A stretch of DNA of 35,250 nt from Ignavibacteriales bacterium (GTDB taxonomy: Bacteria > Bacteroidota > Ignavibacteria > UBA10030). Every line of letters starts with the position of its first letter. Positions within the stretch are counted from its first letter, which is position 1. A program made the position numbers and the translations under genes. The notes under the pieces were generated by a model that ran no database searches, had not been told where the DNA came from, and saw only the letters and a list, made by a program, of their open reading frames with translations. Shown piece after piece: positions 9,682 to 18,473 of this stretch. The stretch covers positions 1 to 35,250 of the forward strand of contig JAPLFP010000222.1 of NCBI GenBank assembly GCA_026390585.1. The letters run 5' to 3'.

Positions 9682-10955
9682 GCCCTCGCTACTTTTGCTT
9701 CGTTCCGTTTGACAACCACATTATACAACCACATCAGAAGCGCTCCTGCAACGCCGATGCCGATCAGGGCAAACCAGACGCGCTCGGGTTTTCCCGCAGC
9801 TCTCGAGGTCTGATAGAGCCACGCGCCAATCGGATCGCCGACAAATCTCGCAATGGCGATGGGGAGAAATGCATAACCTTGATACAGCCCCTGCTGGCCC
9901 GGAGGCGCAATCTCCGAAATGTATTCGTAGTACCGCGGCGCTTGAGTCATCTCACCAATGGCGAACGCGACGATCCCTGCACCAATGGTAAAGACACTCG
10001 GGTAGATACCAATGATAATCCAAATGAGACTCGATGTCGCGAATCCAAGGAGAATGGCATTCGGAGTCTTGATATTCTTCGTCAGTCGGTTGATGGGAAT
10101 TTGGAGGAGGATGATCGCTCCCGCCCCGCACCACGACTGAAGAATCTCGTAGGGATAGTTCTTGTCGATGAAATCCGTCACATAGTAGGGAATAATGATA
10201 TACTCTTGCCAGAAGATGATCCAGTAGAGAGAATAGATGAGAAGAAAGATCATGAATTTGAAATTCCCCAGCACCACGAAGAGGTTTTCTATCTTCTTGC
10301 CGAGCGATTCAACGACCTCCGCTTTTTCGGGCTTGATCTCCTTGTACAGCATCAAGTTCACGATGATCATTGCGAAGCAGCTCAGCGATGACACCATGTA
10401 GACAAACTCATTGCCAAAGCTGTCTCTGACAAAGTAGGCGATGGTTGGTCCAATCATCGCACCCACATTCACAAGCCAGTAGTAGATGGCATAGCCGAGC
10501 GACTTGGTCTCTGGCTTTGACGTTATTGCGACTGTCCCAAGCACAGAGGGCTTGATAAACGATCCACCAAACGCCGTCAAAATCAGAAACGCCATCATCA
10601 ACCAGTACTGGGGCGCTCCACCGTAGATGCCCGAGAACGCGGACATTCCCATCGATCCGATGAGGAAGTAGCCCAGAGCCAAGACGGAAAATGCTATGTT
10701 GAACGCCCTTCGAAATCCCCACTTGTCGGCGAGAGTCCCTCCCAGGATAGGCAGCAGGAAGATCAACCCTACGAACATGCCGGAGAGCTGTCCTGCATCT
10801 GCCACCTTGAAGCAGAGCCTGTTGAGCATGTAGATCATGAAGACAAATTGATGGCCATAGTAGTCCAGGCGCTCAAACAGCTCCATCCCATTCGCAACCC
10901 AGAATGTTGGATGAAAATCGTTTCGAACCTTTTGGAGACTCGCTCGGATGTCCAC
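9678..10955 (-). CDS. MFS transporter (POT-like)
   Basis: About 12 TM; GGTLADKWGFRRAFNIAFSVLALGYFLIG, KPSVLGTVAITSKPETKSLGYAIYYWLVNVGAMIGPTIAYFVRD; stop overlaps the start of the LolA-like gene (ATGA). Confidence 0.85.
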   Translation of the reverse strand: MDIRASLQKVRNDFHPTFWVANGMELFERLDYYGHQFVFMIYMLNRLCFKVADAGQLSGMFVGLIFLLPILGGTLADKWGFRRAFNIAFSVLALGYFLIGSMGMSAFSGIYGGAPQYWLMMAFLILTAFGGSFIKPSVLGTVAITSKPETKSLGYAIYYWLVNVGAMIGPTIAYFVRDSFGNEFVYMVSSLSCFAMIIVNLMLYKEIKPEKAEVVESLGKKIENLFVVLGNFKFMIFLLIYSLYWIIFWQEYIIIPYYVTDFIDKNYPYEILQSWCGAGAIILLQIPINRLTKNIKTPNAILLGFATSSLIWIIIGIYPSVFTIGAGIVAFAIGEMTQAPRYYEYISEIAPPGQQGLYQGYAFLPIAIARFVGDPIGAWLYQTSRAAGKPERVWFALIGIGVAGALLMWLYNVVVKRNEAKVARA

Positions 10956-10988
10956 AGATTCTCCCTTGAGGGTGGTGTGATTGAGTGA

Positions 10989-11825
10989 TTAAGAAAGAAT
11001 GTCTTTGCGACGGAAGATCAGCCACGCGATGAAAACAAATCCTACCGAATATGCACCGAGGACAGCGATAGAGTTTCCGACGGACTCCCACGGAATCGGA
11101 TCCTCAAACACCTGCTGCCAAACATTCAGATAGTTCGAGAAAAGGTATGGCTTGATGTCTTTAAACAGTTCCACGGGGATCACCGTGATGAGGAGGAAGA
11201 CAATATTGACCCCCATCGTACCGATGATGGGCCCGATCGCATTCTCAACAAACGACGAGAACAGAAACGCAAGAGATGCAATCGTCAGCATTGCCCATGC
11301 TGCCAGGAAGTACGCTGCCAGGAACCTCCAGGCGACATCAGATTCCGACAGGATCAGGATCCCCCTCTGCAGGACGATCAGATCGCCTCGACCGAGAAGC
11401 ACCAAGGCGAGTCCCACGCTGAGAATCCCAAGAAATCCCACGAAAACAACCGTATAAATTGCCGTCGTGGAAAATTTCGAAAGAAAAATACGCGTCCGGG
11501 AAACAGGACGAACAAGAATCAGCCTGTAGGTACCGGCGGTCGCTTCCCCGGCAAGCTGGTCGCCTGCGACGAACGAAATCAGCAGGGGAATCTGAACCCA
11601 GAGGCTGTTCATCATACTATGGGCAACGAACCATCCGTTGTAGAGGTTACCGACGAAAAAGAAATCCTGCTGAAGCGACCGGAGCGAGTACTGAAGGAAT
11701 CGTCCCCCCTCAAGCTTCATGGCAACTTCGACCAGAGGCACGATGACCGCGACGAGCGCGAAGCCGATGTAGGTCCGCTTCTTCAGGAAAGTCTTGATGA
11801 GTTCGTAGTAAATCAGTCGTAGCAT
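10989..11825 (-). CDS. ABC-2 type transporter permease
   Basis: MLRLIYYELIKTFLKKRTYIGFALVAVIVPLVE..AGEATAGTYRLILVRPVSRTRIFLSKF. The track start at 11894 lies in a repeat, so MLRL at 11825 is preferred. Confidence 0.85.
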   Translation of the reverse strand: MLRLIYYELIKTFLKKRTYIGFALVAVIVPLVEVAMKLEGGRFLQYSLRSLQQDFFFVGNLYNGWFVAHSMMNSLWVQIPLLISFVAGDQLAGEATAGTYRLILVRPVSRTRIFLSKFSTTAIYTVVFVGFLGILSVGLALVLLGRGDLIVLQRGILILSESDVAWRFLAAYFLAAWAMLTIASLAFLFSSFVENAIGPIIGTMGVNIVFLLITVIPVELFKDIKPYLFSNYLNVWQQVFEDPIPWESVGNSIAVLGAYSVGFVFIAWLIFRRKDILS

Positions 11826-11830
11826 AGGAT

Positions 11831-11973
11831 AGACTCTTGGAAATCCGAATCTCGAAATCCTAAACAAATCTAAAAATTCAAATCTCAAATCCAAAACGAT
11901 AGCTCATTGTTTGATATTTCGGATTTAGATCTTCGAATTTCGTTTGAGGTTTCGAATTTCGGATTTAGGATTT
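11831..11973. repeat. AT-rich dispersed repeat pair (GATTT/GAATTTC-rich) in opposing orientation
   Basis: Plus strand tttcggatttagatcttcgaatttcgtttgaggtttcgaatttcggatttaggattt; minus strand gatttgagatttgaatttttagatttgtttaggatttcgagattcggattt. Confidence 0.7.
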
Positions 11974-12907
11974 ATTCCTTTGATGTACCTTCCCGTGTGT
12001 CGCTCTCCGTGATCGCGAGGAAGTACTCCTCCAGTGAGCGCCTCGGTACCAACGCCTCGATATCGATTTGTTCACGCACGAGCGCCCGGGCCAGCTCGGG
12101 GATGCCTTCAAATGGCATTGTCACCAGGAATTCTTCCGCTGTTTCCACAACCTTTTCGACGCCTCGCTGACCGGAAAGCACCTGCCTCACTTTTTCCAAT
12201 GGTTTCGCCCGGACGGCAACAGACTTCTCCCCTTTTTCGAGCAACGAACTGACGTCTCCCTGGGTCACGAGTTCGCCGCGGTTGATGACCGCCATCCGGT
12301 TCGCGACCATCTCCACTTCGTTGAGCAGGTGCGATGACAGCATCACTGTTTTGTTTTGATCTGCAGCGAGGTGCCGGATAAGTTCACGGATTTCTTTCAT
12401 CCCCTGAGGATCGAGTCCGCTTGTCGGTTCATCGAGGATGACAAATTCCGGGTCCGACAGAAGTGACTGGGCAATGCCAAGACGCTGCTTCATGCCGTGC
12501 GAGTAGGTTTTTACCTTGTCGCGAGCGCGGGTCGACAGCCCCACGAGCGAAAGGACTTCCTCAATGCGTTTCCGGGTGGTGCCGCCGTTCAAAGCTCCAA
12601 CGATCTCAAGATTGCGATAAGCAGACAAATAGCCATAGAAATCGGGTTTCTCGACGATGCCCCCAATCGATTCGAGCGCCTTTTCACGTTCTCTGTCCAA
12701 AGACTTGCCAAACAGGAAGACTTCTCCTTCGGTAGGACGGATCAGGGAAAGGAGCATTCGAATGGTCGTGCTCTTGCCTGCTCCGTTAGGTCCAAGAAAA
12801 CCAAAAACATCGCCGCGATGGACCTCAAGGTCGAGATGATGAACGGCCCATCGGTGCTTGTATTGCTTTCCCAGGTTTTTCGTCTGTAGGATGATCTCGC
12901 CGGTCAA
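11972..12907 (-). CDS. ABC transporter ATP-binding protein
   Basis: Walker A GPNGAGKST, signature YSHGMKQRLGIAQSLL, Walker B FVILDEPTSGLDP. Confidence 0.95.
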   Translation of the reverse strand: MTGEIILQTKNLGKQYKHRWAVHHLDLEVHRGDVFGFLGPNGAGKSTTIRMLLSLIRPTEGEVFLFGKSLDREREKALESIGGIVEKPDFYGYLSAYRNLEIVGALNGGTTRKRIEEVLSLVGLSTRARDKVKTYSHGMKQRLGIAQSLLSDPEFVILDEPTSGLDPQGMKEIRELIRHLAADQNKTVMLSSHLLNEVEMVANRMAVINRGELVTQGDVSSLLEKGEKSVAVRAKPLEKVRQVLSGQRGVEKVVETAEEFLVTMPFEGIPELARALVREQIDIEALVPRRSLEEYFLAITESDTREGTSKE

Positions 12908-13015
12908 GAGATGCCAGTGATGGGTTCGCGATGAAAGAAAATGGTCCGGTGGAACGACATTTTAGTTCGGGAAATGTAGAGCTTATTTTGGGAATTTCCA
13001 AGATAGGGAATGTGT

Positions 13016-13064
13016 AGAAGCCCGATTTCTAAGTGGTTACGTCTCTGGAAGAAATCGGGCATCT
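13016..13064. repeat. long hairpin repeat, AGAAGCCCGATTTCT..AGAAATCGGGCATCT
   Basis: 15-nt arms with one mismatch and a 19-nt loop; same layout as 22457-22502 and 23915-23961. Confidence 0.75.
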
Positions 13065-13103
13065 TACTCCGCTCGAGATTGAGCGAATAGGTAGAAGTCC
13101 CCC

Positions 13104-13142
13104 CCTAAAAACAGCAACGCCGCAGCTGGTGCCGCGGCGCTT
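13104..13142 (-). terminator. possible terminator of the FecR-domain gene
   Basis: Minus strand GC-rich stem CGCCGCGGCACCAGCTGCGGCG followed by TTGCTGTTTTTAG. Confidence 0.45.
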
Positions 13143-13191
13143 GCCAACAACTATCATTTCCGCCGAAATACGGCGGCCTTGATGAACCGAG

Positions 13192-13881
13192 TTACTTGGT
13201 CTGCTTCAATTTATCCAACGCGCTCTGCACTTTTTTTGCCTGCGGAGCGGGGAGATTCTCCTTCGACAACAAGGAGTATTCCGTGATTGCTTCCTTCGTG
13301 AGCTTCATCTTCTCGAAGGCCATTGCTACGGTAAGTCTTGCGTCATAATTCGAGCGAACCTCGGGATGCGTCCGCAGCGTCTCTTTGGATTTCAGGATTG
13401 AAGTCGCATAGTAGGTGTTGTCGTACAATACCCGCGCCCCATGCAGCTGCATCTCTCCCACTTTGCCGTCCGTCGATACTGAGAGATCTGTCTTTGACTT
13501 GTTCTCACCATGAAGAACGGTTGCCGATGGAATGGCGAGCTCATCTTTTTCCCGCGGAGGAACTGCAAGAATATTCTCCATGGCCAGTTTCAGAAGGAAA
13601 TCTTCCTGGCTCAGCTGACGAACATCAGAGATATCGAGTATCGTCAACTCGGGAACAACCAGATTCCGCTTGTCCATTTCGATTGTGGCGCTGGCACCCG
13701 GGCCCGTTCGCATACTGTCTTCAGGCTTCAGCAGGTCTCCCACCTTGACTTTTCTCCATTCTTCCATCACCCCACGACGAACCTCGACGGTTCCCTTCAC
13801 CGCTCTCACGCTGAAATCTGCCGCCAGCAAAGGTAGCACGAGAAGACTCAGCATCGCAATCCACAATATTCGAATACGCAT
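13192..13881 (-). CDS. FecR-domain protein
   Basis: Signal peptide; FSVRAVKGTVEVRRGVMEEWRKVKVGDLLKPEDSMRTGPGASATIEMDKRNLVVPELTILDI is FecR-like. Confidence 0.7.
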   Translation of the reverse strand: MRIRILWIAMLSLLVLPLLAADFSVRAVKGTVEVRRGVMEEWRKVKVGDLLKPEDSMRTGPGASATIEMDKRNLVVPELTILDISDVRQLSQEDFLLKLAMENILAVPPREKDELAIPSATVLHGENKSKTDLSVSTDGKVGEMQLHGARVLYDNTYYATSILKSKETLRTHPEVRSNYDARLTVAMAFEKMKLTKEAITEYSLLSKENLPAPQAKKVQSALDKLKQTK

Positions 13882-13905
13882 TGCTCTATCCTTTCAGTTC
13901 ACCCG

Positions 13906-15942
13906 CTATCGAAGCATCACATCCACGAGCCGGACCCATCCCCTCACAACTCCAAGTCCAACTTCGACATCATCGAAATACTCTTTTGCACCCAGCTCCC
14001 ATGCTTTCTGGAATCCATCGGTAATCGCTGTCGTCTCAACCGGGATCCAGATGGTTTCCTCGCCCCGTTCATTCTTCCGAACCACATAACGCTTCGGATT
14101 GTCGCTGATGATTCTTGATTGGGTCGCCGGAACCTCTGTGTCAAACATTAAGAAAATGTGCGCATCATCCAGCCGCTGAGGCGGCACCACATCGATGAAC
14201 GCCGTGTTGATTCCGACACTCGCCAGCAGCGACGAGAAACAGACCGTCATATCGTCGCAATCTCCGCCGCGGAGAGCAAGCGTTTCTGTCGGGAATTGCA
14301 CCCGGTCCTTGCTCGCCTTCGGGTCGTTCACGTATGTCAATCGTGACGCGAACTCATTGAACAGAAATCTGGCCGATCTGAACTTCTCCAGCTGTCTCGC
14401 TACCGCAGCGAGTGTGTCCTTGTTCTGGCTCATCACGCTGCGTGTGAATCGCATAACATCTGCGTCTTCGGGCGTCACAAAGTAGCGAAGCGTCAGCGCA
14501 TCACCATCCCAATCGTTGCGCCCCCTGATGATCAGTCGGGTCTGGCTCTTGTCATCATAATCTTCAGCCGGCGACGCCTTGACAAACACGTCTGCGGCTC
14601 TCAGGACCATCGATGGAACAAACCTGATCGCCTCGTTGAAGATCGCATAAAAAGGAACATCGGTCTCGGCATTCGGTTCAAGGTACACAGCCCGGGGTGA
14701 TTCTGTCGGACTGTCCATGTACTGCTCAACAAAGAACGATACCTTCACCGAGATCGGCTTTGTCGACACATTCCTGACTCTCGCCTTACCCAGCGGCCTT
14801 GCCGCGTGCACCTGGTACGACGATGGATACACCTCGCTCAAAATCTGAACATACTCGATCTTAGCCCAAGTCTCACGTGTTCTGCCGAGTGAGATGGTGG
14901 CCGACAGGTTGAACTGGCTCGGAGTAAACGCATTATATCCCAGATCCTGAACACCCCTTGCAAGAAACTCATCGAACGTGGGCTGTGACCGTGCAGATTG
15001 ATTCAGAAAATGGACATAGCTGAAATTCAATTTTGCCGGTCCGTATGCAAATCCCACTCCTGCCGAAATACCTGAGACAAATTGCGTCCCCCTGCCACCG
15101 AACCAAATCCCTTGGCGGAGCGCCCACCGGTCACTGAGATTCCATTCGGTGCCCGCTCCCCCCATCGCCTGTGTATCAAAATCGAATGCTACAGTCGTCA
15201 GCGGGCTAGCGTGATACGCTGCTCCCACCCGCAGCGTCTTCACATTCCGCAAGCTATATTTCAAAACATCTTCCCCAAGTTCACTTTCCGTCAGCCGAAA
15301 GAGGTTTTTCGCAACTGCCCCGAAGCTCCACTCCGGTGACGGCTGCCAGTTCAGTCCGACATCGATATTCCACGCATTGCCAGTGTGTTGATTCAGCGTG
15401 GTGGTGACTGTTGTCCCTGGGCCAAGTGCATACTGCGCATCTGTCACAATCTGCTCTCTGAATCTTGCGCTGACCCCAAGGCCGACAGTGGGCGTAATCT
15501 GATATCCGTATCCAAGAGCATATTGTTCACGATAAGTGATTCGTAAATCATAATCGATTCTTGGACCAGCATCCGGAAATGTGTAAAAGGTCGGAACAAG
15601 AAACTCGCGATCCATTCCCGGGGAATAGCTTCCTGCGATCACGTGATTGTCAAGGAACCGTTTCGCACTGCCAGCGCTGTACAGAGAAACACCGTTCAAA
15701 GGAACATCCCGTCGAAATGAACCATAAATCGACGAAGTGACATCCCAATCTCGAATTGACACGAGGCCGGCAGGATTCCAATCGATACTCCCAATGTCAT
15801 CCGACAGCGCCGTAAACGCCCCGAGCGCAGAACCGCGCACGGAACTCAGATGCTGCCCAAAGACACCAAGCGTTGCGAAGTGGAGAAGAACGACTGCCCG
15901 GCCAAGAATCTTGAGTGATTGCTTTGTGGGGAACACGCTCAA
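13906..15942 (-). CDS. PorV/PorQ-like outer membrane barrel fused to a C-terminal transglutaminase-like domain
   Basis: N-terminal ALGAFTALSDDIGSIDWNPAGLVSIRDWDV plus barrel repeats; C-terminal YVNDPKASKDRVQFPTETLALRGGDCDDMTVCFSSLLASVGINTAFIDV..DDAHIFLMFD (Cys and His of the transglutaminase-like core). Confidence 0.7.
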   Translation of the reverse strand: MSVFPTKQSLKILGRAVVLLHFATLGVFGQHLSSVRGSALGAFTALSDDIGSIDWNPAGLVSIRDWDVTSSIYGSFRRDVPLNGVSLYSAGSAKRFLDNHVIAGSYSPGMDREFLVPTFYTFPDAGPRIDYDLRITYREQYALGYGYQITPTVGLGVSARFREQIVTDAQYALGPGTTVTTTLNQHTGNAWNIDVGLNWQPSPEWSFGAVAKNLFRLTESELGEDVLKYSLRNVKTLRVGAAYHASPLTTVAFDFDTQAMGGAGTEWNLSDRWALRQGIWFGGRGTQFVSGISAGVGFAYGPAKLNFSYVHFLNQSARSQPTFDEFLARGVQDLGYNAFTPSQFNLSATISLGRTRETWAKIEYVQILSEVYPSSYQVHAARPLGKARVRNVSTKPISVKVSFFVEQYMDSPTESPRAVYLEPNAETDVPFYAIFNEAIRFVPSMVLRAADVFVKASPAEDYDDKSQTRLIIRGRNDWDGDALTLRYFVTPEDADVMRFTRSVMSQNKDTLAAVARQLEKFRSARFLFNEFASRLTYVNDPKASKDRVQFPTETLALRGGDCDDMTVCFSSLLASVGINTAFIDVVPPQRLDDAHIFLMFDTEVPATQSRIISDNPKRYVVRKNERGEETIWIPVETTAITDGFQKAWELGAKEYFDDVEVGLGVVRGWVRLVDVMLR

Positions 15943-16039
15943 ATTCAGGCGCCGTAGATCATTGTCAACGTTGTGACAATTTCTCCTTGCAAGCTATTGT
16001 ACTGTTGAGTGTCGTTGAGCCGTGGCGCGGCCACCCGAT

Positions 16040-16957
16040 TCACTTCACCCAAAGCTGGATGTTGTGAATGGATGCTGCTTGAACAAGAACATTTCCAGTA
16101 TATCCTGGAACACTCGTCACACTTCGATTCATTGAAATGAACGAGAAGAGATACCGGCCATCACTGTTCGCCTGAAGGCTTTTCAGGACCTTCGCCGGAA
16201 CCGTAAGAGAATTCGAACCTTCTATGACTTCGATCTGGAGGAGGGGCTTGACGGGGACGTTCGACCGTGCATCGAATGAACTGATCAAGACACGGAAAGT
16301 TCCACCAACCTTGCCGCTCCAGCGGACCTGAAGGTCGTCGTTCTTGAAGACGACGGAACCGGCTTTCGGCTCAAGGACGGTGATTTCTTCCGGACTTGCG
16401 ATTGCAAGCTCGAACGGAGTGACAGAACCGCGACCATCGGCGACAAACCGATAGGTCTGGCCTGATGCATAGGTAAAACTCCCAATCGGCTGATTGTCCT
16501 GGTCGACCAACGTATATGCTGAGCCCGCATTTTGGTCGGGGTAAAAACTCGTCCCCGTCCTGTACGGCCTCATGGTCTTCGGAAGATCAACCGCGTTGAC
16601 CTTCGCAGTCCCGACATCAAGTCCCAGGTACCCGACCACTTTGCCCGAGCCAGAAATCGGCTTCTTTTTGTCGTTCAGGAGTATCCTCGAATAGGAAAAC
16701 GTACTTCGGGAAGCTCCCAAATCAGTCTTTACCCCATTCACGAGGAATGTCGCAGGATACAGCTGCTCCTCCTGTTGCATGACACCGGAGGTATCGACGG
16801 AGGCATCAACGATCAGGGTGGAATCAACGGCAGGAAGGACTTTCACTTCGAGCGTAGCTGTGCTCTGATCCAATGCAAGTTCGACCGGAGATTTCTCCTG
16901 ACATCCAACGAGCCAGAGCAGAGCAGCGAACGCAAGAATGAAACCTGACCTACGCAT
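16040..16957 (-). CDS. putative lipoprotein, function unknown
   Basis: Lipobox LLWLVGCQEKSP; C-terminal Ig-like stretch LQVRWSGKVGGTFRVLISS. Confidence 0.6.
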   Translation of the reverse strand: MRRSGFILAFAALLWLVGCQEKSPVELALDQSTATLEVKVLPAVDSTLIVDASVDTSGVMQQEEQLYPATFLVNGVKTDLGASRSTFSYSRILLNDKKKPISGSGKVVGYLGLDVGTAKVNAVDLPKTMRPYRTGTSFYPDQNAGSAYTLVDQDNQPIGSFTYASGQTYRFVADGRGSVTPFELAIASPEEITVLEPKAGSVVFKNDDLQVRWSGKVGGTFRVLISSFDARSNVPVKPLLQIEVIEGSNSLTVPAKVLKSLQANSDGRYLFSFISMNRSVTSVPGYTGNVLVQAASIHNIQLWVK

Positions 16958-17063
16958 AAGCCATCACCATCCGTCCGTAATATACTGAATTCCTCCGCAT
17001 TTCGAAATATCCCTTATCACTGGTGATTATTGCCCAAAATGGCAATAATTTAGAGCCACAGAC

Positions 17064-17100
17064 AAAACTGGCTCCCGCTGTTCCCCGGAGCAGGAGCCAG
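17064..17100 (-). terminator. rho-independent terminator
   Basis: Minus strand CTGGCTCCTGCTCCGGGGAACAGCGGGAGCCAG followed by TTTTGT, downstream of the 17124 gene. Confidence 0.6.
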
Positions 17101-17123
17101 GTGGGGATCCTTTCACGCCACAT

Positions 17124-17975
17124 CTACTGCACCGTATACGGGATGCCCCAAAACTTTGTCAAGACAGGCGCCTCCATGTCACAAAGTGTTTCTCTGGAGA
17201 TCGCCTCAACCACTGCATGAAACACCCCCGGACGAGGCAGCGCTCGGACAGTGTTTTCATACGTGTGAATGTAATGATCGCCAATCCGATTCTCGAGCTT
17301 CAGCGGCAACAATGACCGCTGTCCCCATTTCCCACGAAAGCCGGAGCGAAGAACTACCATGTTCGGTTCCGTTTCGCTCGTCTGCAGCTTCACCTTCACT
17401 TCGAGATCGGCATCTCCCGCCACCGTCGCGAGATGACAAATTCCATTGACCCCAAACGGCCATGTGTTCTCGTCCGGGGATTTCAGCGAAATGGTCTCAC
17501 AGTTCTGTGAGCGCAGTATGAATTCGCTGATCGAAACGTTTGCTTCCTTCGTCCCACCGTTGACATGCGAAATTCCGTTCAGCTTCCAGTTCCTGGAAGG
17601 GTCTTTCGTCGCAGCAACACGAAGGAATTGAGCTTTGCGAATGCTGTTCTCGGTAAATGGCTTCGAAATCAGAGAATGACGCATTCGTGTGCTCAACTGG
17701 TAAGGCGCAGCAATCTTCAAGATACCGTCAATCGTTCGGGTAACCGTCGCAATCACACATTCGTCGCTGACCTCGTCGAATCCCACAGACTTGGTCACAC
17801 GGTGTATGATTCTCCCCCACCGCAACGGATACCCACGATCGCTGATCTTCGTTGAACCGCCGGAGTAGTCAGATGAGTATGCATCCCCATCATCGAGCGG
17901 CACAATGTCGCTGTTGAGCAGCTCATTGTTCGCTATCACCAGCTCCAAGTATTCTCTGTCTTTCGGGTTCAACAT
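17124..17975 (-). CDS. hypothetical protein
   Basis: Long ORF with start MLNPKDREYLELVIANNELLN preferred; no recognised family. Confidence 0.5.
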   Translation of the reverse strand: MLNPKDREYLELVIANNELLNSDIVPLDDGDAYSSDYSGGSTKISDRGYPLRWGRIIHRVTKSVGFDEVSDECVIATVTRTIDGILKIAAPYQLSTRMRHSLISKPFTENSIRKAQFLRVAATKDPSRNWKLNGISHVNGGTKEANVSISEFILRSQNCETISLKSPDENTWPFGVNGICHLATVAGDADLEVKVKLQTSETEPNMVVLRSGFRGKWGQRSLLPLKLENRIGDHYIHTYENTVRALPRPGVFHAVVEAISRETLCDMEAPVLTKFWGIPYTVQ

Positions 17976-18107
17976 TGCCCTGCCAGGCTTTTTTGAACAA
18001 ATATTGAAAATTTGACTTGCCCTACTATATCCAACTCCTATGCCACAGGGGCGAAAAGGAGTTCGATACATATGACATCACAACAAGTTGATTTTCAACG
18101 AGTTAGG

Positions 18108-18127
18108 AACTGCCGGATGCCCGGCAG
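18108..18127. repeat. short perfect hairpin
   Basis: ACTGCCGG-ATGC-CCGGCAGT. Confidence 0.5.
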
Positions 18128-18333
18128 TCGACACTGCGGGGAAAGAAGTGCGGGAATTCTGTGGGTGTAATGCCGGAATGATCCTGTACCGGCGTTGGAT
18201 AGTGTAATTCTTACAAAGGGCAAATCCGAAGCAAGTGACTGTCGGCTCGCAGAGCATTCCCGCGGAGGTTGACGGTCAGCGTCCGGGATTCTCGGGCGGC
18301 GAGAAGAATCAAAAATGGACTTTGTCGACCATT

Positions 18334-18454
18334 CCCACACAGAGTGTGGAAACCAGCCAAAGGCTGCTCTCACCATCGACTGAAGTCGATGGCTGTCTGG
18401 AAACGAAACCCGAAGGGTTTGGAGTTCGATGAAGCCGTTCGTTTTAACGAATGG
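18334..18454. repeat. cluster of five consecutive short hairpins
   Basis: CCACAC-AGA-GTGTGG; CAGCC-AAA-GGCTG; CCATCGACT-GA-AGTCGATGG; AAACCC-GAA-GGGTTT; CCGTTCGTT-TT-AACGAATGG. Confidence 0.75.
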
Positions 18455-18473
18455 CGAATAAAGATGAGCAACT

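Noticed and set aside
9103-10391. Plus-strand ORFs of 236 and 257 aa
   Set aside because: Antisense to the LolA-like and MFS genes; no recognisable domain
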